Assembly (NCBI GenBank): GCA_000716465.1 | Contig: JNWL01000034.1 | Location: 1 to 64,000, forward strand | Direction: 5' to 3' | DNA: 64,000 bases | Source: Streptomyces bikiniensis | Lineage (GTDB): Bacteria > Actinomycetota > Actinomycetes > Streptomycetales > Streptomycetaceae | In this document: piece by piece, positions 1 through 7,465 of the stretch | Layout of the letters: every line of letters begins with the position of its first letter | Numbering within the stretch: position 1 is the first letter of the stretch | Program-made: the position numbers and the translations under genes | Notes under the pieces: generated by a model | What the model was told of the DNA's origin: nothing | Seen by the model: only the letters and a program-made list of their open reading frames with translations | The model's database searches: none

Positions 1-111
1 GTCCACCGCCGCCGCGAACGGCGCGATCTTCGCCTCCGCCAGCGCACGCACCGACTCCCGGAGCATGTCGTGCTCCTCCGAAGGACGGTACAGATCGAAG
101 TCCTTGCCCAT
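1..111 (-). CDS. acyl-CoA dehydrogenase, N-terminal fragment (cut by window edge)
   Basis: Only the first 37 codons are present. The protein begins MGKDFDLYRPSEEHDMLRES and continues through a segment ending in KIAPFAAAVD. This is the usual N-terminal helix of actinobacterial acyl-CoA dehydrogenases (FAD-dependent alpha,beta-desaturation of acyl-CoA in beta-oxidation). The ATG lies at 109-111 with a GGGGAG ribosome site just upstream. The catalytic base and FAD-binding parts lie outside the window, so the substrate class cannot be judged. Its promoter region holds a 12-bp inverted repeat (136-175). Confidence 0.8.
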   Translation of the reverse strand, partial: MGKDFDLYRPSEEHDMLRESVRALAEAKIAPFAAAVD

Positions 112-135
112 GATGTGGAGCTCCCCTAGACGCTT

Positions 136-175
136 GTGGCACTGAGTACCCTCAGCAAAGCACACTCAGTGTCAC
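136..175. promoter_or_regulatory. imperfect inverted repeat, candidate operator of the acyl-CoA dehydrogenase
   Basis: GTGGCACTGAGT (136-147) and ACTCAGTGTCAC (164-175) form 12-bp arms with one mismatch around a 16-bp spacer. They lie 25-64 bp upstream of the acyl-CoA dehydrogenase start. The long spacer and lack of a T run argue against a terminator. A dimeric repressor site is the likeliest reading, but the protein that binds it is unknown. Confidence 0.4.
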
Positions 176-184
176 GAACGCCAG

Positions 185-215
185 AGCGCCCCGACGCGTC
201 ATGCGTCGGGGCGCT
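185..215 (-). terminator. hairpin downstream of the butyrolactone receptor gene
   Basis: AGCGCCCCGACGC (185-197) and GCGTCGGGGCGCT (203-215) form a perfect 13-bp stem with a 5-nt loop. It lies 24 bp past the stop of the leftward receptor gene, as expected for an intrinsic terminator that separates it from the acyl-CoA dehydrogenase. Confidence 0.7.
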
Positions 216-239
216 CGGAGAACCGCGCGGTCGGTCTTG

Positions 240-920
240 TCAGCGAGAGGACGTCGTGAGGTTCTCGCCGTCCTCGGCGAAACGCTTCTCGTCGTACTCG
301 GCGGCCAGCCTCCGTGCGTGCTCCTCGGTCATTTCCAGGCGGATCAGCAGGGCCGGGGTGCATATGGTCGGCAGCACGTACCGGAGCAGGACCAGGACCC
401 GGTGGGTCAGGTCGTTACGGTCGCACAGGATCTGGGACATCGCCTGAATTCCGGAGAAGGAACCGGCGAAGAGTTCGGCCGTGTCCGTCACGTCCACGTG
501 GAGGAGGAGTTCTCCCCGCACCTTCGCGACGGTGAGGATCTCCGCCACCTGGTCGATCCAGGCGCGGAAGGGGGCCGCCCTGTCGACCCCCGCGGCGCCG
601 CTGTCCATGGCCAGCGCGACGCTCGCCCGTACCAGCGGGTCGCGCTGCAGCCGGTGGGCGAGAAGGAAGGCCTGGTCGATCAGTTCCTGGAGCTTGACGG
701 GCTGGGGCGTGAGCGGTTCGTCGAGCATCTGGGCGTCCAGCACGCCGAGGGCCAGGTCCTCCTTGGAGGCGAAGTGGAAATACAGCGCCCCCTTGGTCAG
801 TCCGGCGCGCACCAGGATCTCCCCGATGGTCGTCCGTTCGTAGCCCCGCTCGGCGAAAACGGCGGCGGCCGACTCCAGGATCAGCCGCCGGGTCCGAATT
901 GCACGCGCTTGCTGCGCCAA
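240..920 (-). CDS. scbR: ScbR-type gamma-butyrolactone receptor, TetR family
   Basis: Predicted autoregulator that senses A-factor-like gamma-butyrolactones and controls antibiotic production. The N-terminal TetR helix-turn-helix reads IRTRRLILESAAAVFAERGY, then TTIGEILVRAGLTKGALYFHF. The rest is a roughly 170-residue ligand domain with the Trp (FRAWIDQV) usual in this family. I place the start at a TTG (918-920) because it gives L-AQQARAIRTRR, matching the family start M-AKQDRAIRTRR, and follows GGGAGG by 4 nt. A GTG at 953 would add 11 residues but has no clear ribosome site. The gene is divergent from the scbA-type gene, the classic arrangement. It could also be a pseudo-receptor; the adjacent synthase favours a true receptor. 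Confidence 0.85.
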   Translation of the reverse strand: MAQQARAIRTRRLILESAAAVFAERGYERTTIGEILVRAGLTKGALYFHFASKEDLALGVLDAQMLDEPLTPQPVKLQELIDQAFLLAHRLQRDPLVRASVALAMDSGAAGVDRAAPFRAWIDQVAEILTVAKVRGELLLHVDVTDTAELFAGSFSGIQAMSQILCDRNDLTHRVLVLLRYVLPTICTPALLIRLEMTEEHARRLAAEYDEKRFAEDGENLTTSSR

Positions 921-977
921 AGCGCCTCCCGCTGTCTCGCTGTCTGTGCTCACCCTGTGACGTGAAGCATTGAAAAG

Positions 978-1014
978 AAAACCGCGCTCTACGTACCCTA
1001 CGCCGGACGGATTT
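978..1014. promoter_or_regulatory. divergent promoter region with possible autoregulatory element
   Basis: This lies in the 130-bp gap between the divergent receptor and synthase genes. AAAACCG (978-984) and CGGATTT (1008-1014) are half-site-like sequences in inverted orientation with one mismatch, resembling the AACCG/CGGTT arms of butyrolactone-receptor boxes. The spacing is wider than usual, so this is only a candidate. Confidence 0.25.
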
Positions 1015-1050
1015 GCCGTTCGGGGTGCGCAGGGACTGCGAGGGGGAGCC

Positions 1051-2001
1051 ATGGAACAACACCACCGTGGAGGAACGACACCCGTTCCGGGGGAGTTCGT
1101 CCACCGGGCGGACCCCGCCGACATCATTCCCACGGGCTGGGCACAGGTGGAGGAGAACCGTTACTCCGTCTCCGCTCGCTGGCCTGCTTCGCATCCCTTC
1201 TTCTCCCTGGTGGCAGGTGACCGGCACGACCCCGTGTTGGTGGCCGAGACGATACGTCAGGCCACCATGCTCGTCCTTCACGCCGAGCTCGGGGTACCCG
1301 TGGAGGATCAGTTCGTCATGTGGGAGCTGAACTACACCGCCGATCCCGGAGAACTCGCCGTCGACGGCCCCTCGTCGGAGATCGTCGCCGAGATCTCCTT
1401 CCCCGAGCTCGACAGGCGCGCGGGCAAGGTGCGCGGCCTGCGCACCAGCGTCCTCATGACCCGGGACGGCCGGCGGGTCGCCACCGGCGACAGCACGGCG
1501 CGCTGCACCCCGGGCCCGGCGTACCGCCGGATGCGGGGCGAGCGGATGGCCGCCCTCGGCCGCCCGGTCCCCCTGATCCCCGGAGTGGACCCGCACCTGG
1601 TCGGCCGCGAGGACCCCAAGGACGTCGTCCTGGGCCCCGGCGACCGCCCCGACCGCTGGCAGCTGCGGATCAACACCGCCCACCCCACCCTCTTCCGCCG
1701 CCCGAACGACCACGTCCCCGGGATGCTCCTCCTCGAAGCGGCCCGCCAGGCGGCGATGCTGGCGACCGGCAGCACCGCCTACCTCCCCGCCGCCATGGAG
1801 CTCTCCTTCTCCCGCTACGTGGAACTCGACAGCCCCTGCTGGATCGAGGCCGAGGTCCTGAGCGCCCCCGCCGACCCGGCGACCACCGTCCGGGTCACCG
1901 GCCACCAGGACGGAAGCCGCGTCTTCCTCTGCACCCTCACCTCCCCGTCCCGGGAGCCGGTCGCGGCCGGGCCCTGCCCCGCCGTCCGGTCGGCGGGCTG
2001 A
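1051..2001 (+). CDS. scbA: A-factor/gamma-butyrolactone biosynthesis protein, AfsA/ScbA family
   Basis: Predicted to condense a beta-ketoacyl donor with dihydroxyacetone phosphate, the first committed step of gamma-butyrolactone synthesis. At 316 aa it has the usual AfsA length and two AfsA hotdog repeats. The first repeat has ASHPFF followed by DPVLVAETIRQATMLVLH. The second has FRRPNDHVPGMLLLEAARQA. The ATG at 1051 follows AGGGGGAGCC. It is divergent from the receptor and 8 bp upstream of the epimerase gene, so the two are probably cotranscribed. Expected control is by the neighbouring receptor. Confidence 0.9.
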   Translation: MEQHHRGGTTPVPGEFVHRADPADIIPTGWAQVEENRYSVSARWPASHPFFSLVAGDRHDPVLVAETIRQATMLVLHAELGVPVEDQFVMWELNYTADPGELAVDGPSSEIVAEISFPELDRRAGKVRGLRTSVLMTRDGRRVATGDSTARCTPGPAYRRMRGERMAALGRPVPLIPGVDPHLVGREDPKDVVLGPGDRPDRWQLRINTAHPTLFRRPNDHVPGMLLLEAARQAAMLATGSTAYLPAAMELSFSRYVELDSPCWIEAEVLSAPADPATTVRVTGHQDGSRVFLCTLTSPSREPVAAGPCPAVRSAG

Positions 2002-2009
2002 TCCGGACC

Positions 2010-2966
2010 ATGGGCCCCCGCATCCTGATCACCGGCGCGTCCGGATTCATCGGCGGCCGGGTGGCGGCCGCCGCCGCGGCGACGGTGGAGGCCGGGCACG
2101 TACGCCTGCTCACCCGCGGCCCGCTCGACCCGCCGGCCGCCGGGCCGGAGGGGGCCCCGGCGGTCGAGACCGTCCTGGGCGACCTCCGGGACCCCGGCTC
2201 CCTGCGCCGGGCCTGCGAGGGGATCGACGTGCTGGTCCACTGCGCCTCCGCGATCGGCGGGGACGAGGAGACGGCCCGCGCCGTCAACGACGAGGGCACC
2301 CGGGCCCTGGTCGACGCGGCCGTACGCGCCGGGGCGACCAGGATCGTCGCCCTGGGCACGGCCTCCGTCCACGGCCGCGGCCCCTTCCGGGCCGCCGCCC
2401 CCGGCACCCTGCCGATCGCCCCGGTCTCGGCCACCAGCCGCACCCGCGCGGCGGGCGACCGGCACGTCACGGAGGCCGGCGGCACCGTCCTGCGCCCCCA
2501 CCTCGTGTACGGGACCGGGGACCGGCGGATGCTGCCGGGCCTGGTCACGCTGCTCGGCGCCCTGCCCGGCCCGCTCGACGGCGGCACCTCGCGGCACTCC
2601 ATGATCGACGCGGACAGCCTGGCGCGCGTCCTGCTCGGCGCGGCGCTCTCGCCCAGGACCCAGGCCGGCCCCCACCACGTGAACCACCCCGAACCGGTGC
2701 CGGTCGCGGACCTCCTCGCGGTGGGCGAGGCCCTGCTCGTCCACCGCGCCGGGCCGCGCCGGGGACCGGCGGTGACCGTCGCCGAGGCGCGCACCCTCCT
2801 CGCGGACCACCCCTTCGCCCTCCACCACCTCGACATGCTCGCCACCGACCACTGGTTCGCCGACGAACGCCCCTGGCGGGAGCCGGGCCGCGACCCGGGA
2901 GCGCCCTTCACCGAGGGGTTCGCGAGGCACGCGGAGTGGTACCGGAGCCTCCTCGGCCGTTCCTGA
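2010..2966 (+). CDS. NAD-dependent epimerase/dehydratase-like protein of the butyrolactone locus
   Basis: An extended-SDR protein of 318 aa. The N-terminal Rossmann motif is ITGASGFIGG (residues 8-17), and GDLRD follows at about 58. Position and fold resemble ScbC-type proteins encoded next to scbA. The catalytic YxxxK of the superfamily is missing: the segment reads PVSATSRTRAAGD, so Ser140 and Arg144 stand where Tyr and Lys are expected. Either the active site is unusual or the protein is not a classical oxidoreductase. It starts 8 bp after scbA and ends before a strong hairpin. The exact step in butyrolactone synthesis is not certain. Confidence 0.8.
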   Translation: MGPRILITGASGFIGGRVAAAAAATVEAGHVRLLTRGPLDPPAAGPEGAPAVETVLGDLRDPGSLRRACEGIDVLVHCASAIGGDEETARAVNDEGTRALVDAAVRAGATRIVALGTASVHGRGPFRAAAPGTLPIAPVSATSRTRAAGDRHVTEAGGTVLRPHLVYGTGDRRMLPGLVTLLGALPGPLDGGTSRHSMIDADSLARVLLGAALSPRTQAGPHHVNHPEPVPVADLLAVGEALLVHRAGPRRGPAVTVAEARTLLADHPFALHHLDMLATDHWFADERPWREPGRDPGAPFTEGFARHAEWYRSLLGRS

Positions 2967-2973
2967 ACGGGAA

Positions 2974-2998
2974 GCCCGCCCGGTCTCCCCGGGCGGGC
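2974..2998 (+). terminator. terminator after the butyrolactone synthesis genes
   Basis: GCCCGCCCGG (2974-2983) and CCGGGCGGGC (2989-2998) form a perfect 10-bp stem with a 5-nt loop, 7 bp after the epimerase stop. It isolates scbA and its partner from the next TetR gene. Confidence 0.75.
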
Positions 2999-3058
2999 CC
3001 GAGACCCCCTCGCGCACCCCTCCTCCGGGCGGTTCCCGGTCGATAAAGTGGGGGCACG

Positions 3059-3652
3059 ATGACACGTTTCCGCGAGAGCGTCCGGTCCCTGCTGCGCGAG
3101 CAGGTGCTCGACGCGGCCTACCGCCTCGTCGCCGCCGAGGGGTGGAGCGGGCTGCGCATGACCTCCATCGCGCGGGCCGCCGGCATCAGCCGCCAGACCC
3201 TCTACAACGAGTTCGGCTCGAAGGAGGCCATCGGAAACGCCCTGGTCCAGCGCGAGCTGGAAGGCTTCCTGATCGGCATCGAGCGCGAACTCGACGCGCA
3301 CCGCGGCGCGTTGGAGTCGGCTGCGGCGGCCGGAGTCGGCTACACGCTCCAGCAGACCGTGGACAACCCCCTCATCAAGAGCGTCCTGGTCGCGGCGCGG
3401 GGCGGCGAGGACGACCTCCTCGCCTACCTCACCACCCGTACGGAGCCGGTCTTCGGCACGGCGATGGCGATGCTCGACGCGTACGCGACCGAGGCCTGGC
3501 CCGACGTGGACGCCGAGTCGCGCGGCCTCGCCGTCGAGACGGTCGTGCGGCTCACCGTCAGCCACATCGTCCAGCCGGTGGCCCCTCCCGCGGAGACGGC
3601 GGCGCGCATCGCCAGGATCACGGCGAGGATCGCGTACCCGGGCGGCACCTGA
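3059..3652 (+). CDS. TetR/AcrR-family transcriptional regulator
   Basis: A 197-aa protein with an N-terminal TetR helix-turn-helix (LDAAYRLVAAEGWSGLRMTS, then ARAAGISRQTLYNEFGSKEA). The C-terminal half is a helical ligand domain rich in Ala and Val. The ATG at 3059 is preceded by AAAGTGGGGGC. It stands alone between two hairpins, so it is probably monocistronic. The ligand and target are unknown, and its similarity to the butyrolactone receptor is limited to the DNA-binding fold. Confidence 0.85.
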   Translation: MTRFRESVRSLLREQVLDAAYRLVAAEGWSGLRMTSIARAAGISRQTLYNEFGSKEAIGNALVQRELEGFLIGIERELDAHRGALESAAAAGVGYTLQQTVDNPLIKSVLVAARGGEDDLLAYLTTRTEPVFGTAMAMLDAYATEAWPDVDAESRGLAVETVVRLTVSHIVQPVAPPAETAARIARITARIAYPGGT

Positions 3653-3724
3653 GGCGCGCGCCGTCTCCGGGCCGGAAGTACGGAGCCGGGGCCGTACGCG
3701 CGACTCCCGAGCCGGACGTACGAC

Positions 3725-3767
3725 GAGGTCCGGTGCCGAACACGGGGGATCTTCGGCACCGGACCTC
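3725..3767 (+). terminator. long hairpin after the TetR gene
   Basis: GAGGTCCGGTGCCGAA (3725-3740) and TTCGGCACCGGACCTC (3752-3767) form a perfect 16-bp stem with an 11-nt loop, followed by TGTTGAATATT. It lies 73 bp after the TetR stop. A terminator is likeliest. It is also near the promoter of the cold-shock gene, so a role in the leader is possible. Confidence 0.65.
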
Positions 3768-3929
3768 TGTTGAATATTCTACGAGATGGTCCGGGGTGCT
3801 CGCGCACGCCCCCCCGGCCGACGGGCGAAGCGCGGCCCGACGGGGTACACCTCCCCTGAGACGCGGATGCGGCCGGACCCGGCCGGGACACCCCTCGCCC
3901 GCGTCCCCGACGCCGAGGAGGAGGCCGCC

Positions 3930-4136
3930 GTGGAAGGCAGGAGCAAGGGATTCGTGCATTCCTTCAACCGTCTCGGGGGATACGGGTTCGTCGTCCCCGT
4001 CGGCTCCGAGGACCAGGTCTGGTTCAGCGCGGAGGACATCGAGGACGAGAGCCGGACCGTCTCGGAGGGGCAGCAGGTCTCCTTCGTCCTGGTCCTCGGG
4101 GACGGCCGCTTCGAGGCCAAGGAGCTGCGCGTCTGA
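3930..4136 (+). CDS. divergent cold-shock (CspA-fold) protein
   Basis: A 68-aa protein that matches the cold-shock OB fold in length and layout. KGFVHSFNRLGGYGFVVP stands where GTVKWFNAEKGFGFI is usual, VWFSAEDI replaces the second RNP motif VFVH, and the end FEAKELRV resembles the typical GPQAANV-type last strand only loosely. The start is GTG 3930 behind GAGGAGGAGG. A nucleic-acid chaperone role is inferred. The altered RNP residues suggest different RNA affinity from housekeeping Csp proteins. It lies just before a cobalamin riboswitch but is unlikely to be in the same transcript unit. Confidence 0.75.
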   Translation: MEGRSKGFVHSFNRLGGYGFVVPVGSEDQVWFSAEDIEDESRTVSEGQQVSFVLVLGDGRFEAKELRV

Positions 4137-4204
4137 CGGCCACCGCGCCCCGGGGCGCGCCCCCGGGGCGGTGGTACTGTGCCGAGGCCAGTCGCACCTT
4201 TGTA

Positions 4205-4372
4205 CGCACCCGAACGGGTGGGTGCACGGGTCAGGGAATCCGGTGCGAGACCGGAACTGACGCGCAGCGGTGAGGGCGACGGGCGGAGCATCGGCCACTG
4301 GGCGGCGACGACGGCCCGGGAAGGCGCCCCGTCCGGCTGACCCCGAGTCCGAAGACCTGCTGGCGGCCCCGG
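4205..4372 (+). ncRNA. cobalamin riboswitch of the ABC importer operon
   Basis: The conserved blocks of the adenosylcobalamin riboswitch appear in order: GGGAATCCGGTGCGAGACCGG (from 4234), CGCGCAGCGGTGAG (4261-4274), GCCACTG (4294-4300, the B12 box core), CCCGGGAAGGCG (from 4316) and AGTCCGAAGACCTGCTGGC (from 4346). It ends about 70 bp before the start of the solute-binding protein. Binding of cobalamin should reduce expression of the importer, which points to a corrinoid or cobalt-related substrate. Confidence 0.92.
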
Positions 4373-4443
4373 CGGCACACGCGCGCCCGGGGAGCACCGT
4401 ACGACAGGCTCCGCGCATGAGCCCTGGCCGCAGAGGAAGTCCC

Positions 4444-5508
4444 GTGCCGCTCGCACACCCCGTCCGCTCCGCCGTGCCGTTCCTCACCGGAGCCCTGCTC
4501 CTGACCGCGACGGGCTGCGGCGCGGGGACCACCCCCGCCCCCGACCGGCCCGCGGGCGGCGCCGCCGGGGAGGCGAAGACCGGGTACCCCGTCGTCCTCG
4601 ACGACAACTGCGGACGGCCCGTCCGCGTCGAGCGCGCGCCCGAGCGGGCCGTCGCCCTCGACCAGGGCGCGGCGGAGATCATGCTCTCCCTCGGCCTCGC
4701 CGACCGCATGGTGGGCACCGGCACCTGGACGGATCCCGTCCTCAAGGGCCTGGAGAAGGAGAACGCCAAGGTCCCGCGCCTCGCCGACCGCTACCCCTCC
4801 TTCGAGAAGGTCCTCGACACCGAACCCGACTTCGCCGCCGCCTCCTTCACGTACACCCTCGGCAAGGGCGGCGTGGCGACCCGCGAGCGGTTCGAGGAGC
4901 TCGGCGTCCCCACGTACCTCTCGCCCACCGACTGCGTCGGCAAGGACAACGGCGGCGACGGCGACGGCGTCCGCGTCCGGCCGCTCACCATGGAGACGGT
5001 CCACGGCGAGATCCGCGACCTGGCCCGGATCTTCGGAGTCCCGGAGCGCGGCGAGAAGCTCGTCGCGGAGCTCAAGGCCCGGGTGACGAAGGCGACTTCG
5101 GGTGGAAGCTTCGAGAACGCCACGGTCCTCTACTGGTTCGCCAACTCCGAGGCGCCCTACATGGCGGGCTGCTGCGGCGCCCCCGGCATCGTCTCCCGCG
5201 AACTGGGTGCCAAGAACGTCTTCGACGACACCAAGGAGGAGTGGCCCCAGATCAACTGGGAGACCGTCGCCGACCGCGACCCCGACGTCCTCGTCATCGG
5301 TGACCTCACCCGCCGCTCGCAGTCGGCCGAGAGCGCCGCCAAGAAGATCGAGTTCCTGGAGTCCGACCCGGTCACCCGCAACATGACCGCGGTGAAGAAC
5401 AAGCGGTACGTGCTGCTCAGCGGCCAGGCGCTCAACCCCACGGTCCGCACCGTCGAGGCCGTCGAGAAGGTGGCGGCGGCCCTCCGCTCGTACGGTCTCG
5501 CCAAGTGA
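4444..5508 (+). CDS. cobalamin-type ABC transporter, solute-binding lipoprotein
   Basis: Predicted periplasmic-binding-fold lipoprotein (354 aa) of the BtuF/FepB class. The signal peptide runs through AVPFLTGALLLTATGC with a lipobox cysteine. The mature part has DNCGRPVRVERAPERAVALD, typical of class III binding proteins, and a distinctive MAGCCGAPGIVSRELGAKN segment. I choose GTG 4444 because GAGGAAG lies 6 nt upstream and the resulting leader is a normal length. ATG 4417 is in frame but has no ribosome site. The stop overlaps the permease start (GTGA). The riboswitch argues for corrinoid uptake; a siderophore is the alternative. Confidence 0.85.
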   Translation: MPLAHPVRSAVPFLTGALLLTATGCGAGTTPAPDRPAGGAAGEAKTGYPVVLDDNCGRPVRVERAPERAVALDQGAAEIMLSLGLADRMVGTGTWTDPVLKGLEKENAKVPRLADRYPSFEKVLDTEPDFAAASFTYTLGKGGVATRERFEELGVPTYLSPTDCVGKDNGGDGDGVRVRPLTMETVHGEIRDLARIFGVPERGEKLVAELKARVTKATSGGSFENATVLYWFANSEAPYMAGCCGAPGIVSRELGAKNVFDDTKEEWPQINWETVADRDPDVLVIGDLTRRSQSAESAAKKIEFLESDPVTRNMTAVKNKRYVLLSGQALNPTVRTVEAVEKVAAALRSYGLAK

Positions 5509-6587
5509 CGCCCACTGCCCCTCCGCCCACTGCCCCTCCGCCCACCGCCCCTCCGGCCGGGGCTTCGGTGCGGAAGGGAGCCGCGGTCCTGCTGGGGACG
5601 GCGGCCGGGCTCGCGCTCCTGGCCGCGTCGATCGCCGTGGCCATCACCATCGGCCCGGCCCGCATCGGCGTCGCCGACGTGTGGGCGACGGTCGCCGCCC
5701 ACCTCGGCGGGGGCGTCCCGGAACTCTCCCCGATCCGGGACGGGATCGTGTGGGACCTGCGGCTTCCCCGCACCCTGCTCGCCGCCGTCTGCGGCGCCGG
5801 CCTCGCCCTCTGCGGCGCGGTGATGCAGTCGCTGCTGCGCAACCCGCTCGCCGACCCCTTCGTCCTGGGCGTCTCCTCCGGCGCCTCGACCGGCGCGGTC
5901 GCGGTCGTCGTCCTCGGTGTCGGCGGGGGAGTGCTCTCCGTCACCGGCGGGGCGTTCCTCGGGGCGGTCTGCTCCTTCGCGCTGGTGCTGCTGCTCAGCC
6001 ACACCCTCGGCGGCTCCACGGACCGCGTGGTCCTCTCCGGGGTCGCCGCCATGCAGCTCTTCTCCGCCCTCACCTCCTTCGTGGTGATGACGGCCGCCGA
6101 CGCGGAGACCACCCGGGGCGTCCTCTTCTGGCTGCTCGGCTCGCTCGCCGGGGCCGGCTGGACCGACGTGTGGGTCTGCCTCGGCGTCCTCGCGGCGGCC
6201 CTGACGACCTGCCTCGGGTACGCGCGGACCCTGGACGCGTTCGCCTTCGGCGAGGAGGCCGCCGCCTCCCTCGGCGTCGCCGTCGCCCGGACCCGGATCG
6301 TCCTCCTCTGCGCCACCGCGCTCCTGACGGCCGCCCTGGTCTCCGCCGCCGGGGCCATCGGCTTCGTCGGGCTCGTCCTGCCGCACGCCGCCCGCGCGCT
6401 CGTCGGCCCCGGGCACACCCGGCTGCTCCCGGTCACCGCCCTGGCCGGAGCCGTCTTCCTCGTCTGGGCCGACACCCTCGCCCGTACCGTCCTCGACCCC
6501 CAGGAGGTCCCGGTGGGCGTGGTCACCTCGCTGATCGGCGTACCGGCCTTCGTCCTGGTCCTCTACCGCACGAGGAGCACGCGATGA
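5505..6587 (+). CDS. ABC transporter permease, FecCD/BtuC family
   Basis: A polytopic membrane protein of 360 aa with about ten hydrophobic segments. It carries the FecCD hallmark LRLPRTLLAAVCGAGLALCG, then QSLLRNPLADPFVLGVSSGA. GFVGLVLPHAARALVGPGH near the C-terminus is the coupling loop to the ATPase. It overlaps both neighbours by 4 bp, so expression is translationally coupled. The N-terminus begins with a proline-rich stretch encoded by three 15-bp repeats (5511-5555). Confidence 0.9.
   Translation: MTPTAPPPTAPPPTAPPAGASVRKGAAVLLGTAAGLALLAASIAVAITIGPARIGVADVWATVAAHLGGGVPELSPIRDGIVWDLRLPRTLLAAVCGAGLALCGAVMQSLLRNPLADPFVLGVSSGASTGAVAVVVLGVGGGVLSVTGGAFLGAVCSFALVLLLSHTLGGSTDRVVLSGVAAMQLFSALTSFVVMTAADAETTRGVLFWLLGSLAGAGWTDVWVCLGVLAAALTTCLGYARTLDAFAFGEEAAASLGVAVARTRIVLLCATALLTAALVSAAGAIGFVGLVLPHAARALVGPGHTRLLPVTALAGAVFLVWADTLARTVLDPQEVPVGVVTSLIGVPAFVLVLYRTRSTR
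5511..5555 (+). repeat. three 15-bp tandem repeats in the permease N-terminus
   Basis: CCCACTGCCCCTCCG is repeated at 5511-5525 and 5526-5540, and once with one change at 5541-5555. It encodes PTAPP units ahead of the first membrane segment. The repeat keeps the reading frame and could vary in copy number by slippage. Confidence 0.8.
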
Positions 6588-7465
6588 CCCCCACCCGCGA
6601 GGACACGGGCCTGCGCGCCGACCGGGTCTCGCGCACCGCCGGCGGCACCCTCGTCCTGGACGGCGTCGGCATCGCCCCGGTCCCCGGCACCGTCACCGGC
6701 CTCCTCGGCCCCAACGGCTCCGGCAAGTCCACGCTCCTGCGCCTGCTCGCCGGCGTCCTCGCCCCCGACTCCGGGACCGTCACCCTCGACGGCGAGCCCC
6801 TTGCCGGGCTGGGCCGCAGGACCGTCGCCCGGCGCCTCGCCACGGTCGAGCAGCAGTCCGACACGCAGACCGACCTGACCGTCCTCGACGTCGTACGGCT
6901 CGGCCGCGTCCCGCACCGCAGGGCCTGGACCCCGCCCTCGGTGGCGGACGAGGCCGCCGTCCGCTCCGCCCTCGCCCGCACCGGCCTCGCCGACCGGGCC
7001 CGCCAGCCCTGGCGGACCCTCTCCGGCGGCGAGCGCCAGCGCGTCCAGATCGCCCGCGCCCTCGCCCAGGAGCCGCGCGAGCTCCTCCTGGACGAGCCCA
7101 CCAACCACCTCGACGTCCAGCACCAGCTGGACCTCATGGAACTCGTCTCGGGCCTGCGCCTCACGGCCGTCGTCGCCCTGCACGACCTGAACCTCGCGGC
7201 GATGTACTGCGAGCGGTTGGTGGTCCTCTCCGGCGGACGCGTCGTGGCCGCCGGCACGCCGGACGAGGTGCTCACCGAGGAGCTGATCGCGGACGTCTAC
7301 CGGGTCCGGGCCGCCGTGACGCACCCGGACCCCGGCGGCCGCCCCCACGTCCGCTTCCTGGGGACGGCCGGGCCGCCCTACTCCCCTTCGCCGGGCTCCG
7401 GCGCCAGCGCGTCCATGAAGGAGCTGACCGAGAACACCGCGCGCCCGGGACCGGCCGGACCGTAG
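6584..7465 (+). CDS. ABC transporter ATP-binding protein, FecE/BtuD family
   Basis: The ATPase subunit (293 aa) powering the importer. Walker A is GPNGSGKST, the signature is LSGGERQRVQIARALAQ, Walker B is ELLLDEPTNHLD, and the H-loop is ALHDLNLA. The ATG overlaps the permease stop (ATGA). The last 88 bp overlap the 3' end of the oppositely oriented radical SAM gene (7378-7465). This tail (SPSPGSGASASMKELTENT and on) is poorly conserved in type and may be a run-on. Confidence 0.92.
   Translation: MTPTREDTGLRADRVSRTAGGTLVLDGVGIAPVPGTVTGLLGPNGSGKSTLLRLLAGVLAPDSGTVTLDGEPLAGLGRRTVARRLATVEQQSDTQTDLTVLDVVRLGRVPHRRAWTPPSVADEAAVRSALARTGLADRARQPWRTLSGGERQRVQIARALAQEPRELLLDEPTNHLDVQHQLDLMELVSGLRLTAVVALHDLNLAAMYCERLVVLSGGRVVAAGTPDEVLTEELIADVYRVRAAVTHPDPGGRPHVRFLGTAGPPYSPSPGSGASASMKELTENTARPGPAGP

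Noticed and set aside
3752..3929. Longer cold-shock gene starting at ATG 3786
   Set aside because: The added 48 residues are Arg/Pro-rich and not part of the fold. GTG 3930 has a strong ribosome site and gives the normal 68-aa length.
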